Notes under the pieces: model-generated
What the model was told of the DNA's origin: nothing
Database searches by the model: none
What the model saw: only the letters and a program-made list of their open reading frames with translations
Position numbers and translations under genes: made by a program
Source: Seiridium cupressi
Taxonomy: Eukaryota; Ascomycota; Sordariomycetes; Amphisphaeriales; Sporocadaceae
NCBI GenBank assembly: GCA_036674765.1
Contig: JARVKI010000074.1
Span: forward strand, 152,563 to 216,562
DNA length: 64,000 nt
Direction: 5' to 3'
Part shown: one piece after another, positions 45,709-57,713 of the stretch
Numbering within the stretch: position 1 is the stretch's first letter
Layout of the letters: every line of letters starts with the position of its first letter

Positions 45709-47281
45709 GGTAGGTGGGGCAGAACGATTACAAAACGAGCGCGGCTCAAGAGGGAAGAAATGGCAGAACGAGCAGCAGCTGTTGCGAGTCTAATGCTGTG
45801 GGGGAGAAACGTCCCGAGGCCTTCTGGTGATCTTCCCTCCAGACCACAGGCCCCTCCAGCGGCGCCTTCAGCAGCAGCCAGCGACGTCTCACTCTGTGAT
45901 CATGGAGTCTTCAGGGGCCTTTTTCTGCCGCTGATTCCTATCGATGGCGCCTTTTCTGATGCCCAGCCTATACTACTTTCGCAACGCAGGGCGATGGTCT
46001 CGGTGGTGATGTTGGGTCAGTCTATATTGCCATGTATCGAGTGCCCTCACGTCTGAGGCTGCATTCGTGAATGCAGCTGACGCAGTCGAGGGAGGAAAGT
46101 CTACAACGGTTAAAATGGCGCCACAGATTTGAATGTGGCAGTTACGTGGCTGAAGCTTTGGAAAGCTTAAGGTACCTGACCCTAGGTACAGTACATGGGC
46201 AGCTGTCAGTCGGCTAGTCCTACTAGTCACCCAGCGTCTCTGTCCTTGTGTGTGTATGCATGCACAATAACGTCACCTGGCGTTGCATCGGGGGAACCCT
46301 CAGAAAATGCCTCTCGGAAGAAACGAATTCAGTGTTGCTGGGCCCTCCGTCGCGCGCTTTGCAACGAAGCTCGAGATCGCTCGGGTCAATCAGCTACAGA
46401 CCTCCCAGCCCTCAGACTCCACTGCCGAGCACCCCCAGACTTGCCTGAGTCTCACGTAGGTATCCGCTTGAGCCTTTTCTTGCATGGCCTCTGAAAAGTT
46501 TCGGGCCTTCCCGCGAATCAGTAGGCGCCGTACGTAAGCGGTCCCATGCTACGGACGGCAAAAGAAGATTTCCCGTGATCAACGGATCCCAAGAAACACA
46601 TCGATGATGGCCGATGACCCGAAGAGGTAGTGATACTGCCTGGATGTTTGTAGCATGTTGAGTCAGAGCAAGCGCTAATGATGGTAGAGTGCTCCTATCT
46701 GCAACCAAGGATTCCCACAGATGCATGTATCACCAGAACGAGAGAGTTTGTTGAAGCAGCCATGGCCTTCTTCGATGTTCGTCCAACCAATTGTTCGTGG
46801 CATTTTATGCAAGCCATCAGCTGCCATTCGGCTAATCAGAAGATTGAAAGTCGGGGAGAGCAGGGAAGTCGCGACATGGGGCCCGCCACTGGCAGCAGCA
46901 GCTGGGCCACTAAAAGTAGCAGTGCTAGCACCCAGCAGCTACGATAGGCTGGGCGCTGGGAAGCTGGAGCACCTGGGCTAGAATTTCTCCATGCACCTGT
47001 TTTCCCCGTCGCAGCCCATTTGGCCTTTTCCCTTCTCCTACCAAAACATTAAAAAAAACGTCACCACGTCAATTCACGACTTACTCCGCCGCTCCTTTTC
47101 TTCTTCGATCCCTTTCTGGCCAGAAGGAGGGTTGAAGCTTTGGTGGGGAATAATCTAATCGTTTTTCATCTGGTCTGACTTGCCAGATTGTGTCTCTTCC
47201 TTCCTTGTCCCAGCTATCCGGGAACGTCCAACATACATTGGAAGCTTAATCGACAGCTCTCGAAAGCATTAGCCTGGCGCC
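45709..47281. other. Divergent promoter region between TFB1 and KGD1
   Basis: About 1.57 kb between two start codons. The last 200 bases before KGD1 are CT-rich, with CCTTTTCTT-like tracts typical of strongly expressed fungal genes. I see no gene. Confidence 0.6.
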
Positions 47282-50200
47282 ATGCTGAGCAGCTCCCTCC
47301 GCAAATGCAGCGGCTCGCTGTTACGGGCCAGCAGCCAAGCGACCACACGATGCGCCTCGCGTAGCTCGAGGTGTTACTCCGTCGCCGCCGCCGCCCGCCG
47401 GCCTCTCGCCGTCTCGTCCACTCAGAAGAGGTATGCCTCGGCGCAGGCCCAGTCTCCCGACCCCAACGACAACTTTCTGTCCGGAAGCACCGCCAACTAC
47501 ATTGACGAGATGTACATGCAGTGGAAGGAGGACCCCCAGAGCGTGCATGTGTCGTGGCAGGTCTACTTCAAGAACATGGAGAGTGGCGAGATGCCCATCG
47601 CCCAGGCCTTCACCCCCCCTCCGAATTTGGTCCCAAGTGCTACTGGAGGTGTCGTTTCAAGCGCAGCACTGGGAGGTGTCGCTGCTGGACAAGGCTCAGA
47701 TGTCACCAACCACTTGAAGGTACAGCTTTTGGTCCGCGCGTACCAAGCTCGCGGCCACCACAAGGCCCGCATCGACCCCTTGAACATCCGTGGCGAGGCC
47801 AAGGGTTTCACCGATATCAAGCCAAAGGAGTTGAGCCTCGAGCACTACCAGTTCACCGAGAAGGATCTGGACACCGAGTTCGAGCTGGGTCCCGGTATTC
47901 TCCCCCGCTTCAAGCGTGAAGGCCGTGAGAAGATGACTCTGCGCGAGATTGTTGCCGCCTGTGAGAAGATCTACTGCGGTTCCTACGGTGTCGAGTTCAT
48001 CCACATTCCCGACCGATCCAAGTGTGACTGGCTGCGAGAGCGCGTCGAGGTTGCTCAGCCCTTCAAGTACTCCATCGATGAGAAGCGCCGGATCCTCGAC
48101 CGTTTGATCTGGAGTTCCAGCTTCGAGTCTTTCCTCGCGACAAAATACCCCAATGACAAGCGCTTCGGTCTTGAAGGCTGCGAAACCCTCGTTCCGGGCA
48201 TGAAAGCCCTCATTGACCGCAGTGTCGACTACGGTGTCAAGGACATCGTCATCGGTATGCCTCATCGTGGCCGTCTGAACGTGCTCAGCAACGTCGTCCG
48301 CAAGCCCAACGAATCCATCTTCAGCGAGTTCGCTGGTACTGCTGCCGCCGAGGACGAGGGATCTGGAGATGTCAAGTACCATTTGGGTATGAACTTCGAG
48401 AGACCCACCCCATCCGGCAAGCGCGTCCAGCTCTCTCTGGTCGCCAACCCATCGCATTTGGAGGCTGAGGATCCCGTCGTGCTTGGCAAGACCAGAGCCA
48501 TCCAGCACTATAACAATGACGAGAAGACCCACAGGACCGCCATGGGTGTTCTCCTGCATGGTGATGCTGCATTCGCCGCCCAGGGTATCGTCTATGAGTG
48601 TCTCGGCTTCCACTCTCTGCCCGCCTTCTCCACTGGTGGTACTATTCACCTCGTCGTCAACAACCAGATTGGTTTCACCACGGACCCTCGATTTGCCCGA
48701 TCTACTGCCTACTGTACCGACATTGCCAAGGCTATCGACGCCCCTGTCTTCCATGTCAACGCTGATGACGTTGAGGCCGTTAACTTCGTCTGCCAACTAG
48801 CCGCTGACTGGCGTGCCGAATTCCAGTCCGATGTAGTCATTGACCTGGTCTGCTACCGAAAGCACGGCCACAACGAGACCGACCAGCCGTCTTTCACCCA
48901 GCCTCTGATGTACAAGAAGATTAGCGAGAAAGAAGCTCAGATCAAGATCTACGTTGACAAGCTGCTCGAGGATGGCACCTTTACCAAGGAGGACGTCGAG
49001 GAGCACAAGCAGTGGGTGTGGGGTATGCTGGAAGAGAGCTTCTCCAAGTCCAAGGACTACCAGCCGTCCTCCAAGGAGTGGACCACTTCTGCCTGGAACG
49101 GCTTCAAGTCCCCCAAGGAGTTGGCAACTGAGGTCCTCCCTCACAACTCTACAGCTGTGGACAAGAAGACTTTGGAGCACATTGGTGAGGTCATTGGAAA
49201 TGCCCCCGAGGGCTTCCAGGTGCACCGCAACCTGAAGCGCATCCTCCAGAACCGCACCAAGTCGGTCGTCGAGGGTAAGAACATCGACTGGTCGACTGCT
49301 GAGGCTCTGGCTTTCGGCTCACTGGTGACCGAGGGTCATCACGTTCGTATTTCCGGCCAGGACGTGGAGCGTGGTACCTTTTCGCAGCGTCACGCAGTGT
49401 TCCACGACCAGGAGACAGAAGACTCGTACACTCCTCTCCAGAACATCAGCAAGGACCAAGGCAAGTTCGTCATCTCGAACTCGTCGCTCAGCGAATTCGG
49501 CGCTCTCGGCTTCGAATACGGTTACTCTTTGTCCTCCCCCAATGCCCTAGTCATGTGGGAGGCCCAGTTTGGTGACTTTGCCAACAATGCCCAATGTATC
49601 ATTGACCAGTTTATCGCCTCGGGTGAGGTCAAGTGGATGCAGAGAACTGGTCTGGTCATGTCTCTGCCCCACGGCTACGACGGCCAGGGTCCGGAGCACT
49701 CGTCCGGACGTATCGAGCGATACCTGCAGCTTTCCAACGAGGATCCCAGAATCTTCCCGTCCGAGGAGAAGCTTCACCGTCAACACCAAGACTGCAACAT
49801 GCAAATTGCGTACATGACTACCCCCGCCAACCTGTTCCATGTTCTGCGTCGCCAGATGCACAGGCAATTCAGAAAGCGTAAGTTTCCACCTGGAGTTTCA
49901 GCCAAATATTCAAACTAACGCGGTGCCGCAGCTCTCATCATCTTCTTCTCCAAGTCTCTTCTGCGTCACCCCCTTGCTCGCTCCAGCATCGAGGACTTCA
50001 CCGGTCCCGAGGCACAGTTCCAATGGATCATCCCGGATCCCGAACACCAGACCGGTGCCATCAAGAAGCCTGAAGAGATCGAGCGCGTCATCCTCTGCTC
50101 TGGTCAAGTGTGGGCTACCCTGTCCAAGTACCGCGCCGATAACAAGATCGACAATGTTGCGTTCACACGTATCGAGCAGCTCAACCCCTTCCCCTGGCAG

Positions 50201-50476
50201 CAACTCAAGGAGAACCTTGACATGTACCCCAATGCCAAGACCGTTGTTTGGTGTCAAGAAGAACCCCTGAACGCTGGTGCTTGGAGCTTCGTCCAACCCC
50301 GCATTGAGACTCTCCTGAACCACACGGAACACCACGACCGCAAGCACGTCATGTATGCTGGCCGTAACCCGTCAGCCTCCGTTGCCACTGGTCTGAAGGC
50401 CGCCCATAAGAAGGAGGAGGAGGAACTCTTGGAAACGGCTTTTTCCGTCACGCAGGATAAGCTCAAGGGCGAGTAA
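47282..50476 (+). CDS. KGD1: 2-oxoglutarate dehydrogenase E1 component
   Basis: Thiamine-diphosphate-dependent decarboxylase of the mitochondrial 2-oxoglutarate dehydrogenase complex (TCA cycle). Two exons (47282-49877 and 49932-50476), a 54-nt intron (GTAAGT...CCGCAG, phase 1), 1046 residues. The first 50 residues are rich in Arg and Ser without acids, a mitochondrial presequence. Next come the E1-specific N-terminal helix ([20 protein letters not shown]), [11 protein letters not shown], the thiamine-diphosphate region ([14 protein letters not shown]...NNQIGFTT), [12 protein letters not shown], and the transketolase-like domain QRHAVFHDQ...[15 protein letters not shown]. Exon 2 supplies the C-terminal domain ([37 protein letters not shown]). 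Codon use is strongly C-ending, consistent with high expression. The product should assemble with E2 and E3 subunits encoded elsewhere. Confidence 0.98.
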
Positions 50477-51342
50477 GAAGTCCAAAAAAACAACAACACA
50501 ACAAACACAACAAAGTCAAAGCATTAAAGGGTTTTTCTATTGCATAGCTGCTACATGCGTGCTGTATTGTATAATTGGTGTATAACGTGGCCTCGACCTC
50601 ATGATAATAACAAACCGAGGCTAGATAGACTATGTTGCCGGGGTTCGGAATGGGCTTGATTCGAGTAAATGCATACGCTGATTCAAAGTTCTGATCATTT
50701 TAACGTATCCGTTGGTGTATTTGTTGCGAGATATTGAAGTGATCGTGTCCAACGAGGCTTCATTCTGTTGAATGGGCACTACTGCCTAGGTATGCTCGAC
50801 TGCTATACATGTGCAAATATCTATTCGAGAAGATTGAAGGTTTCTTCACATCGCCGTCAACCCCCCACCGACCTCGTGCCCAAGACAACCCGCCAAAAAC
50901 CTAGATATGCCGCCTAGCTTGGTATTCTAGGCCTACTAAGTGCTGACGAAGCCTTCCAAGATGAATTCCCGGGCCACAATGATTCCGTACATCACATGAC
51001 CTGCCATGATTTATCCGTGCAATACTTGGTAATAGACGTCTTGCCAGGTACCTGAATCGTGGTGAAGTTGGGTTGGGGGGGAGGGGATAGTGACAGCAAA
51101 ATACACAACGTAGAAGGCGACGAAGCTGAAACGGCAACAAAATGTATTGACACGGGGTATTTCGCTAAATCTAGATCTTCTTTAGGGGGGGGGGGAAAGA
51201 AGCAAATGCTGAACCGAGATGTAATTAATGTAAGAGAACGCAATGCAGAAAATGAGATCTTCTCTCCTGGAACGCCTGCCCCCAGTACTTGTCAGATGGA
51301 CAAAATGACTTTCACTTCCAAAGACCCCAAAGTCATCAGTCA
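50477..51342. other. Convergent interval between KGD1 and the DDHD gene
   Basis: Holds an A/C-rich stretch just after the KGD1 stop (50484-50515) and a 10-base G run near 51184-51194. I see no gene. Confidence 0.6.
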
Positions 51343-54300
51343 TCACGAAGGCGTGGTAGGCAGAGCCCTCTTCCCTGCCTTCACGGCCCTCATAGCCGGC
51401 AAGGTATGTGCCCTGCCGGGCTTGCGTCCAATCTCCATGCACAACATGCGGACTAGATCCGGGTTTGCCCAATAGCTCGAATGTGCGCCGAGCATGTTGA
51501 GGTACTGGATCTCGAGGGGGCCACCACCGGACCGCAGGAAGTAGTCGATCTGTCCGTTGTCGTTGAGCAGGAAGGCCTTCCTCTCTGCGATCTCCTCACG
51601 CGTGAAGTCGTGCACCTCCAGCTCGAGCTGCGACGGGAGACGCACGGTAGGCGGTTTGACAAGCGCAGGGTTCTCTGCGTTGGTCGCAGAAGACGACACG
51701 CCCGGAACCAAGCTGCGAACGGCACTGCCCACGGACTGGAAGAAGGTCATGTTGACACTCGGCACGTAGGCCGTCTTGAGGCTAGCAGAGTATTTAGGGT
51801 CTATGGTCCCGTTCAGGAGGTAGGCGACCGGGTCCTCGCGAGCCAAAACATTGTAAACATTATCCACGGCTAGACAGCCAAACAGACCACGCTCGCCGAC
51901 GACGCCATCCAGCTCTGTGTCTGTCGAATCAGCGCCCGGCTTGCGGCGGCCTTTGCGGGGTATCAAGGCGCCCCGCTCCAGCAGCAGGAAGAACGCGGCC
52001 GGGCTGCCCAGAAGGAAGAGATTCTTGACGTCAAACTCGAAGCGGTCAAGGCGTATATCCGACTCAAGGCTGAGCGGAGGCATGATGGTCGGCTGCTTGG
52101 ACAGGATCTCCAAGGCCATTGCACTTCCCAGGGAATGACCGATCAAATGCAGGCGTCCATTCTCTGCAAATCCGGGATTGTTACGACACCAGAGCCGGTA
52201 GACACGATTTGCCTCGCCGACTAATGCGGAGATCATCTTGGGCTTGTGGTGTGACATGTAGAAGGGAATGTCAAACATGATATCAGATATCATGCCTCGC
52301 ACGGCAGGAATGGTCTTGGGCTCGATATCCTTGAGCCCAAAGCCCTCAGGCATGTACTCGGCCTTGTCCCCTTCCCTCATGGGACCGCCCTCTTCGAAGG
52401 ACAGGTTCTGTCGCCAGTTGACTGGAAGAACCATGATTCCATTTTGGCCCTCACGGAGAACTTGTCTGACAGCATCCGAACCCAACTCAACGTTGATCAT
52501 TCTCCGGAACGTATTGATCGCATACGTGAAGTGGTAACTCTCTACTCGCTCTGCCAGCTTTTGCCCGATGCCGTGCGCCACGAGAATCAGATCAGTCACC
52601 TGACCGCGCTCCTTGATACGCTTGCAGGCGGGACAGGCGTTCTGGCCTGTGCTTTCCTGCGAGTCGCTGGCAGCTGACCTAGACTCGACTGCTTTCTGCG
52701 ATCCTGTGGCCCTCGAGTGTGTTTTCTTGTATTCTGCTCGATCGAAGCCCCTGACCACCGGGATCCCAATGTTCAACCCCTTCATGATCTTTCCTACGGG
52801 GCGGCGACCATAATACGCGGACGGCCTCAGGCTTGGTTTGAGCAGGAAGGCCATGCTCGAATCCTTGTATATGACATGATACTGTTCGTATTTCCGGTGA
52901 GCCTGCACCTCGACGGAGTTGTCCTCGTTCGGCGAAGGTATCAGGTTTCCCTGGGCTGCTGCTTCGCCCCGGAAGCAGCGGGCTGCGCAGAATGGGTTGT
53001 TTGAAATGAGCAACTCTGGATTCACTTCCTTCTCCTTCGTCTTGGCCTTGGACTCTGGTACCTGGGGCCAGAGCGGGTGCGATATTTTCTCCTCTCCCAG
53101 GGGCCCAACTTCTACCGCACATCGTAGTTCAATACTCCAAGTATCGCTGTATGGCTTCAGTTCCTGGTACCCTGCCTCGAGCTGATTTGCCACTGTGGGA
53201 TCGACGGGTTCCATGTTGTCTTTATAAAACCATGTCGCCCGAAGCACTGTAGCTATATCGTTGACGGGCGACCAGTAGATGGGTTTCATTTGCAGTGCGG
53301 GCAATGAGACCTCGTGTAATCGTGAGACTCCTACGGGAACATTTGCCGTATCCTTTCGCGTTTTATTCCGTCCCCGCTCGGGCAAGGTGGAGGGCATCTC
53401 TCGGATAGGAGGTCGGGGTGCTCTCACATCTGCGCCTGGCTTTTCTTCAGTAGCCTTGGCTTCCGTCGTGTCACGAGGCAGAGAGCCTGCGATTGGAAAT
53501 TGGGTCATCTCAGGGGTTCCAACTCTTACGAATGGCTTCCCGGAGATACCATCATCATGTTCCCCGGATTTCGTAGGAATAGGGATGCCACCGTTCAGAG
53601 AGCTTTGGGCCGCAAGCAAAGACTGTGCTCTTGGACGGGAGCTTTGTCGGCTTGACGTGTCCGCACCTTTCTGGCTTGGCGGTCGCGAGTTGGACCTAGG
53701 AAGACGCTCCTGAGGGACGCCATGGCCTTCCTTGAAGCTATTTTGAAAAGTAACATTCGCCAATGATCCACCTCTTCGGCGGCCGACCGGAACGTTGGGA
53801 GCGGCATTATGCTGTTCCTTGACAGTGGCAGTCATGTCTGTCTTCATGGTTTCCATCTCGGCCATGACCTCTTGTGCTACTCGTTCCCTGTCCAGCGCTC
53901 GCTGACGTTTCCTGGCTACGGCGCAGAATGAAGTGCGTAGTTGCACGCCGACGTCCGTGGGCAGCTCTGAGCAGCACAGCGGCAGTACCGTCGCGGCGTC
54001 CGGGAGGGCGTCGACGACTGCGGGCATGACTTCATGCCCAGGGCCTTCTCTTGCATGTTTCTCCTTGTGCTTGAGCGCCAAATCATGGATAATTCCTCGA
54101 AGCCTTGCGGCGTTGGCCTTGGCGAGAGATGGGCTAGGACTCCGGTCGCGCCGAGCATGACTATGGTTGCGCCGGTAGTCATCAGATGCGAGGCTCAGCC
54201 AGGCCTTTTCTAAAGCGTTGTTGTCGCCCTCGGAGAAAGGTTTGGGTCTGCTACTGGCGGATTTCGCGTCTGCAGAGCCTACTATCGTGGCGGTGGACAG

Positions 54301-54468
54301 AGGGTCGTCGATCGGGATCTGTGATGTGTAGAAGAACTGAGCATTGATGGGCGGAACAGCCTCTCCATCGCTTGGCGTGAAGGGGCGGACAACAGGCGCA
54401 AGTCGACACTTGGGGCCAAAGTTGTGTGGCTCGAGAGCCTGGGGATAGCCCGTCGGCGCAAGGGGCAT
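51343..54468 (-). CDS. DDL1: DDHD-domain phospholipase A1-like protein
   Basis: Intracellular serine hydrolase related to yeast Ddl1 (YOR022C) and mammalian DDHD1/2, which cleave phospholipids such as cardiolipin or phosphatidic acid. A single exon encodes 1041 residues from the ATG at 54468 (ACC ATG C); the codon two positions upstream is only a GTG. An N-terminal segment (FFYTSQIPIDDPL) typical of the family is followed by a long low-complexity insertion (about 75-390), a WWE-like part (IYWSPVNDIATVLRATWFYKD), and a DLILVAHGIGQ element near 650. The nucleophile motif GHSLGS lies near residue 793. The C-terminal DDHD region contains NLFLLGSPAAFFLL, AREDPVAYLLNG and GAHSSYW, supplying the Asp and His residues. 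A CPACKRIKERG motif precedes the hydrolase core. The large disordered insertion makes it longer than yeast Ddl1 (715 residues). Confidence 0.92.
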   Translation of the reverse strand: MPLAPTGYPQALEPHNFGPKCRLAPVVRPFTPSDGEAVPPINAQFFYTSQIPIDDPLSTATIVGSADAKSASSRPKPFSEGDNNALEKAWLSLASDDYRRNHSHARRDRSPSPSLAKANAARLRGIIHDLALKHKEKHAREGPGHEVMPAVVDALPDAATVLPLCCSELPTDVGVQLRTSFCAVARKRQRALDRERVAQEVMAEMETMKTDMTATVKEQHNAAPNVPVGRRRGGSLANVTFQNSFKEGHGVPQERLPRSNSRPPSQKGADTSSRQSSRPRAQSLLAAQSSLNGGIPIPTKSGEHDDGISGKPFVRVGTPEMTQFPIAGSLPRDTTEAKATEEKPGADVRAPRPPIREMPSTLPERGRNKTRKDTANVPVGVSRLHEVSLPALQMKPIYWSPVNDIATVLRATWFYKDNMEPVDPTVANQLEAGYQELKPYSDTWSIELRCAVEVGPLGEEKISHPLWPQVPESKAKTKEKEVNPELLISNNPFCAARCFRGEAAAQGNLIPSPNEDNSVEVQAHRKYEQYHVIYKDSSMAFLLKPSLRPSAYYGRRPVGKIMKGLNIGIPVVRGFDRAEYKKTHSRATGSQKAVESRSAASDSQESTGQNACPACKRIKERGQVTDLILVAHGIGQKLAERVESYHFTYAINTFRRMINVELGSDAVRQVLREGQNGIMVLPVNWRQNLSFEEGGPMREGDKAEYMPEGFGLKDIEPKTIPAVRGMISDIMFDIPFYMSHHKPKMISALVGEANRVYRLWCRNNPGFAENGRLHLIGHSLGSAMALEILSKQPTIMPPLSLESDIRLDRFEFDVKNLFLLGSPAAFFLLLERGALIPRKGRRKPGADSTDTELDGVVGERGLFGCLAVDNVYNVLAREDPVAYLLNGTIDPKYSASLKTAYVPSVNMTFFQSVGSAVRSLVPGVSSSATNAENPALVKPPTVRLPSQLELEVHDFTREEIAERKAFLLNDNGQIDYFLRSGGGPLEIQYLNMLGAHSSYWANPDLVRMLCMEIGRKPGRAHTLPAMRAVKAGKRALPTTPS

Positions 54469-57400
54469 GGTCACGAGGCCTGACCGCTCCGAGTGTCTAT
54501 CACCAACGCTCGCGCAAGGTTGGAGGCAGATATGAGTCCAGATAGGCCAGAATTAATGCCGCGGCAGGTTCTCACTCCTGTGAGCAGTATTGAGAAGCCA
54601 GAGTGTCACGGCGCGCACGGAAGGGCGGACCTAGGCATGATTCTTCAGGGCTGCCTGAAGCCGAACTAGATCAAGTCAGGGAAATGCACAAGGTTATGAG
54701 CCGATGGGGCGCGTCGCAGCTAGGGCTTGCGGCTTATTGCTCAGTTGGAATACATCTGCAGCATCTACAGCCACTGCATCGTCGAGTAACTGTTGTCGTC
54801 TAGGTGGCCAGAAGCGCGCAGCCCAGGTCCAGGCTCACGAAATAGCACATGCAGACCGCCGCGGTATCCCGCTGTCGGGAGCCTGTAAGTCTACTTGGCC
54901 ACATGTTATGTAATGGGCATTAGACAAATGATAGATGACGTGGGTGCGGCTGAGGCTGGCGGGGTCGCTCAGTTAGACATTGTCACTCAGCGAAGTACCT
55001 GCCCTACACGCTGTATGCATCTAAGCCATGTAAGCAATTGTGCTGCCAGAGACGGGCCCCACTAACCAAGTACCAAATGGTCACCAAACGCCAAGCTATT
55101 CATTCCATGCGCACTTGCTGGCCTCGTGCTTTCCTGCCTCCTGTCCCCAAGCCAAGGGAACGCTTGTTCCTGACAACAGGGACATGATGCATCAAGCGCC
55201 ATCATAAGTCAAGCTTCACAACGATAGTATAAGCCCAGCTGGTTCGATGCTTTTTCCATCCCTCTGCCTGCAGCCGTCGAACATGGAAACACCTGTCGCA
55301 TTGTACGCCTCATTCGCCTGGAATTTCGCCAATCTGTTCCCAGTATAACTGCACTTTTCCCCCAGTTACGGCTTGGTATGTACAGTATGGGAGCCGAAGA
55401 CCGGCCGCCGCAGGAATCACTTGTAATACGGGATAGCATAGAATAAAGGCGGGATGAATGAGTTTTATGCGACCACCCAGCTTGGCGGATCATCAATAAT
55501 ACCCCCATCGCAATCAGATGACGGAGTATGTCTCGAGCAGATGGAAAATGGGACCCGCATTGGTTAATATGGCCTACACACGTACACACTGTACACTAGC
55601 AGGCGTGTAAGCGCTGCCACTGGATCCGGGGATATGGCGCGCTTAGTAGGGATTAACCGCGAAGCTAGAGTGCGGGTCGATGAAGCAATAAGTGGATATT
55701 CAAACTTCCTGGATAGTAACTCTCTTGCACAGGTATTATAGTCGGTCGGGTAGGTATGGGAAAAGCCAAACGCACGTTGGTCTTACAACAATCGCTTACT
55801 AGTTACTTACCAAGGCAATGTCGAACAGGCATGGTTCAAGAAGAAGGAGCTGTTCATGGATAGATCTACTCTCAGCTGTCAGTGCCTCGAAGAGTATATA
55901 TAAACTAGTTGCACAATTTTCAAGGAAGCACTCTGATCGCAAAAAGATCCAGCTTGATTATATGATAGACGATTGATCTCCTACCTCCCTCCACCTCTGG
56001 TATCATAAAAACAAGAGGGCGGTTGGGCGTTCTACCATGGCTCTCAAGTGGAGAAATAAAAAAAAGCGGAGTTGTAGCATGGATCTTGGCAGCAGTTCGG
56101 TGGATGCTAAATGCTAATGCACATGAGCAGCAGCAAGTGGTCAATAGGCGGGCTCTAGGAAGCTTCGCCGGACCAGCCGACCAGCAGACCAGCCGATCAG
56201 CCAATTTGACGGCCGCGGTAGGTCATGTCGAGTCAAGTGGAACTGGGCTGACGTCTGCTGAGCTCGAACACCCCAAGTGAGGAAGGCATACTGGGAAGAT
56301 GCCGTGAATTCGCGGCCTCTCTGCCAGATACACGTACGCGGTGCGGCCGTTCCTCGCCAGTGGATTGAGCATCCACCCGTCCATGTGCTTGACAAGACGG
56401 AATAAAAGCTGGGGCGATGCAATCCCCCCTCGCATTGGCATGGCTCGCAGCGTGCATGTTCAGAGCTCCCGAAAGGGCCATGATTGGCCGCCAGCTGCAT
56501 CCTACTGATCGCCCCTCGTTCCCAAACCTACCTTAGTCCGCCTCGTCTAGCCCCTCGTCACTGCGCCCATTGACCACTTGCCGCCCTCCCTCTTGACTCT
56601 AGATGCGACAAGTGGCCTATCAAGGTTGGTTCTAGGTTGCCATTGCTGTGCCCTTTGTGTCGACCCCGGTCGAACTTTGTATGGTGCATCGAGAGGGTAG
56701 CGGCCAACACTCCTCCTAATGGGCGCGATTGAAGACTTCCCTTTCCCGCCCTTGATACCTATTGCTGCTACCCATGGAATGAGACCCGAAGAGGGTGGCG
56801 GGTTGAGGGCCAGCGACAAGGCGCTGCTCAATCGTCTTCTCCTCTCCTAGCTATGTCGAAAGTCATGATAGCCTTTTGATGCAATAGCCCCAACAGCTAA
56901 CTAGAGGGTTTTCCTGGAACAAACCCTATTGCCCAAAAAGAAAGATCGCCGTACGCTCCCAAGACGTCGATATATCTGCAGACGCGCGCACTACTGGGAT
57001 CTAGCCCCTCCCCCGCCGTTAGCTAGGTATATTGGCCCCCCATTGTCTCAGAAACAGTGCAGATCGCCCAGACACGAAGGTGGAGATGTGAGGCATCAGG
57101 AAACTCACCTTTCTCCAGTCGCTTTCTGAATGTATCGTTCATCCATCAATCCATCGAGGACGACTTCGCTCTGCAGACCACCGCTCGGGGACATTGAACA
57201 GTACCCAGCCACTGGACTTCCTCTTGCACCGGCGTCCAAAGCACCCGATTCCAGAGGCGTTACCGAGCGTCTTGGGCCCTCTTATCTGCTGCATTGCCGC
57301 ATTACAGGGGTGCGAGCACGATAAGGCTGCACCTCCAATCAACAACAGCTCGAGTGTATGAAACATCCAGATATACCCTCCCCGCTTCCCACCTCCACAG

Positions 57401-57713
57401 CGAACTTTCCTTCCTCAACTTTCATTCTATTGTTTTTGCTTTCTCTGAGGCTCAGCTAGTGCCGATACTCTCCTATTGCCAGCACCCCGCGCTTCAAGGT
57501 CTTGTGCGCTGGCTGCTCGCATCACCGAGACCGCTCTGTAACACCACCCACTACTTGTTATACCCCGCGATTTCACCATTGGACGGCGTGGCACGAGCGG
57601 CGGGAGATAGATACTTGACACAGGCCAGCCTGCATTGCATTCGTTGACGAGAGCTTCGTTCCGGGCTTGGTTCATTTCCTATCAAACACGCGCCTTGAGA
57701 GCTAGCTGGAGCT
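54469..57713. other. Divergent interval between the DDHD gene and PPS1
   Basis: A 3.2-kb stretch between two start codons. ORFs up to 126 codons overlap on both strands and show no domains. The last 350 bases are CT-rich and probably form the PPS1 5' UTR. I see no gene, repeat or RNA gene. Confidence 0.5.

Noticed and set aside
47696..48796. 366-codon ORF antisense to KGD1
   Set aside because: It mirrors the strongly biased codons of KGD1 and has no domain. A long antisense frame is expected in GC-rich, highly expressed genes.
55230..55245. tRNA B-box-like GGTTCGATGCT
   Set aside because: Lacks the final CC of the B box, and no matching A box or cloverleaf could be folded upstream. I found no tRNA in the window.
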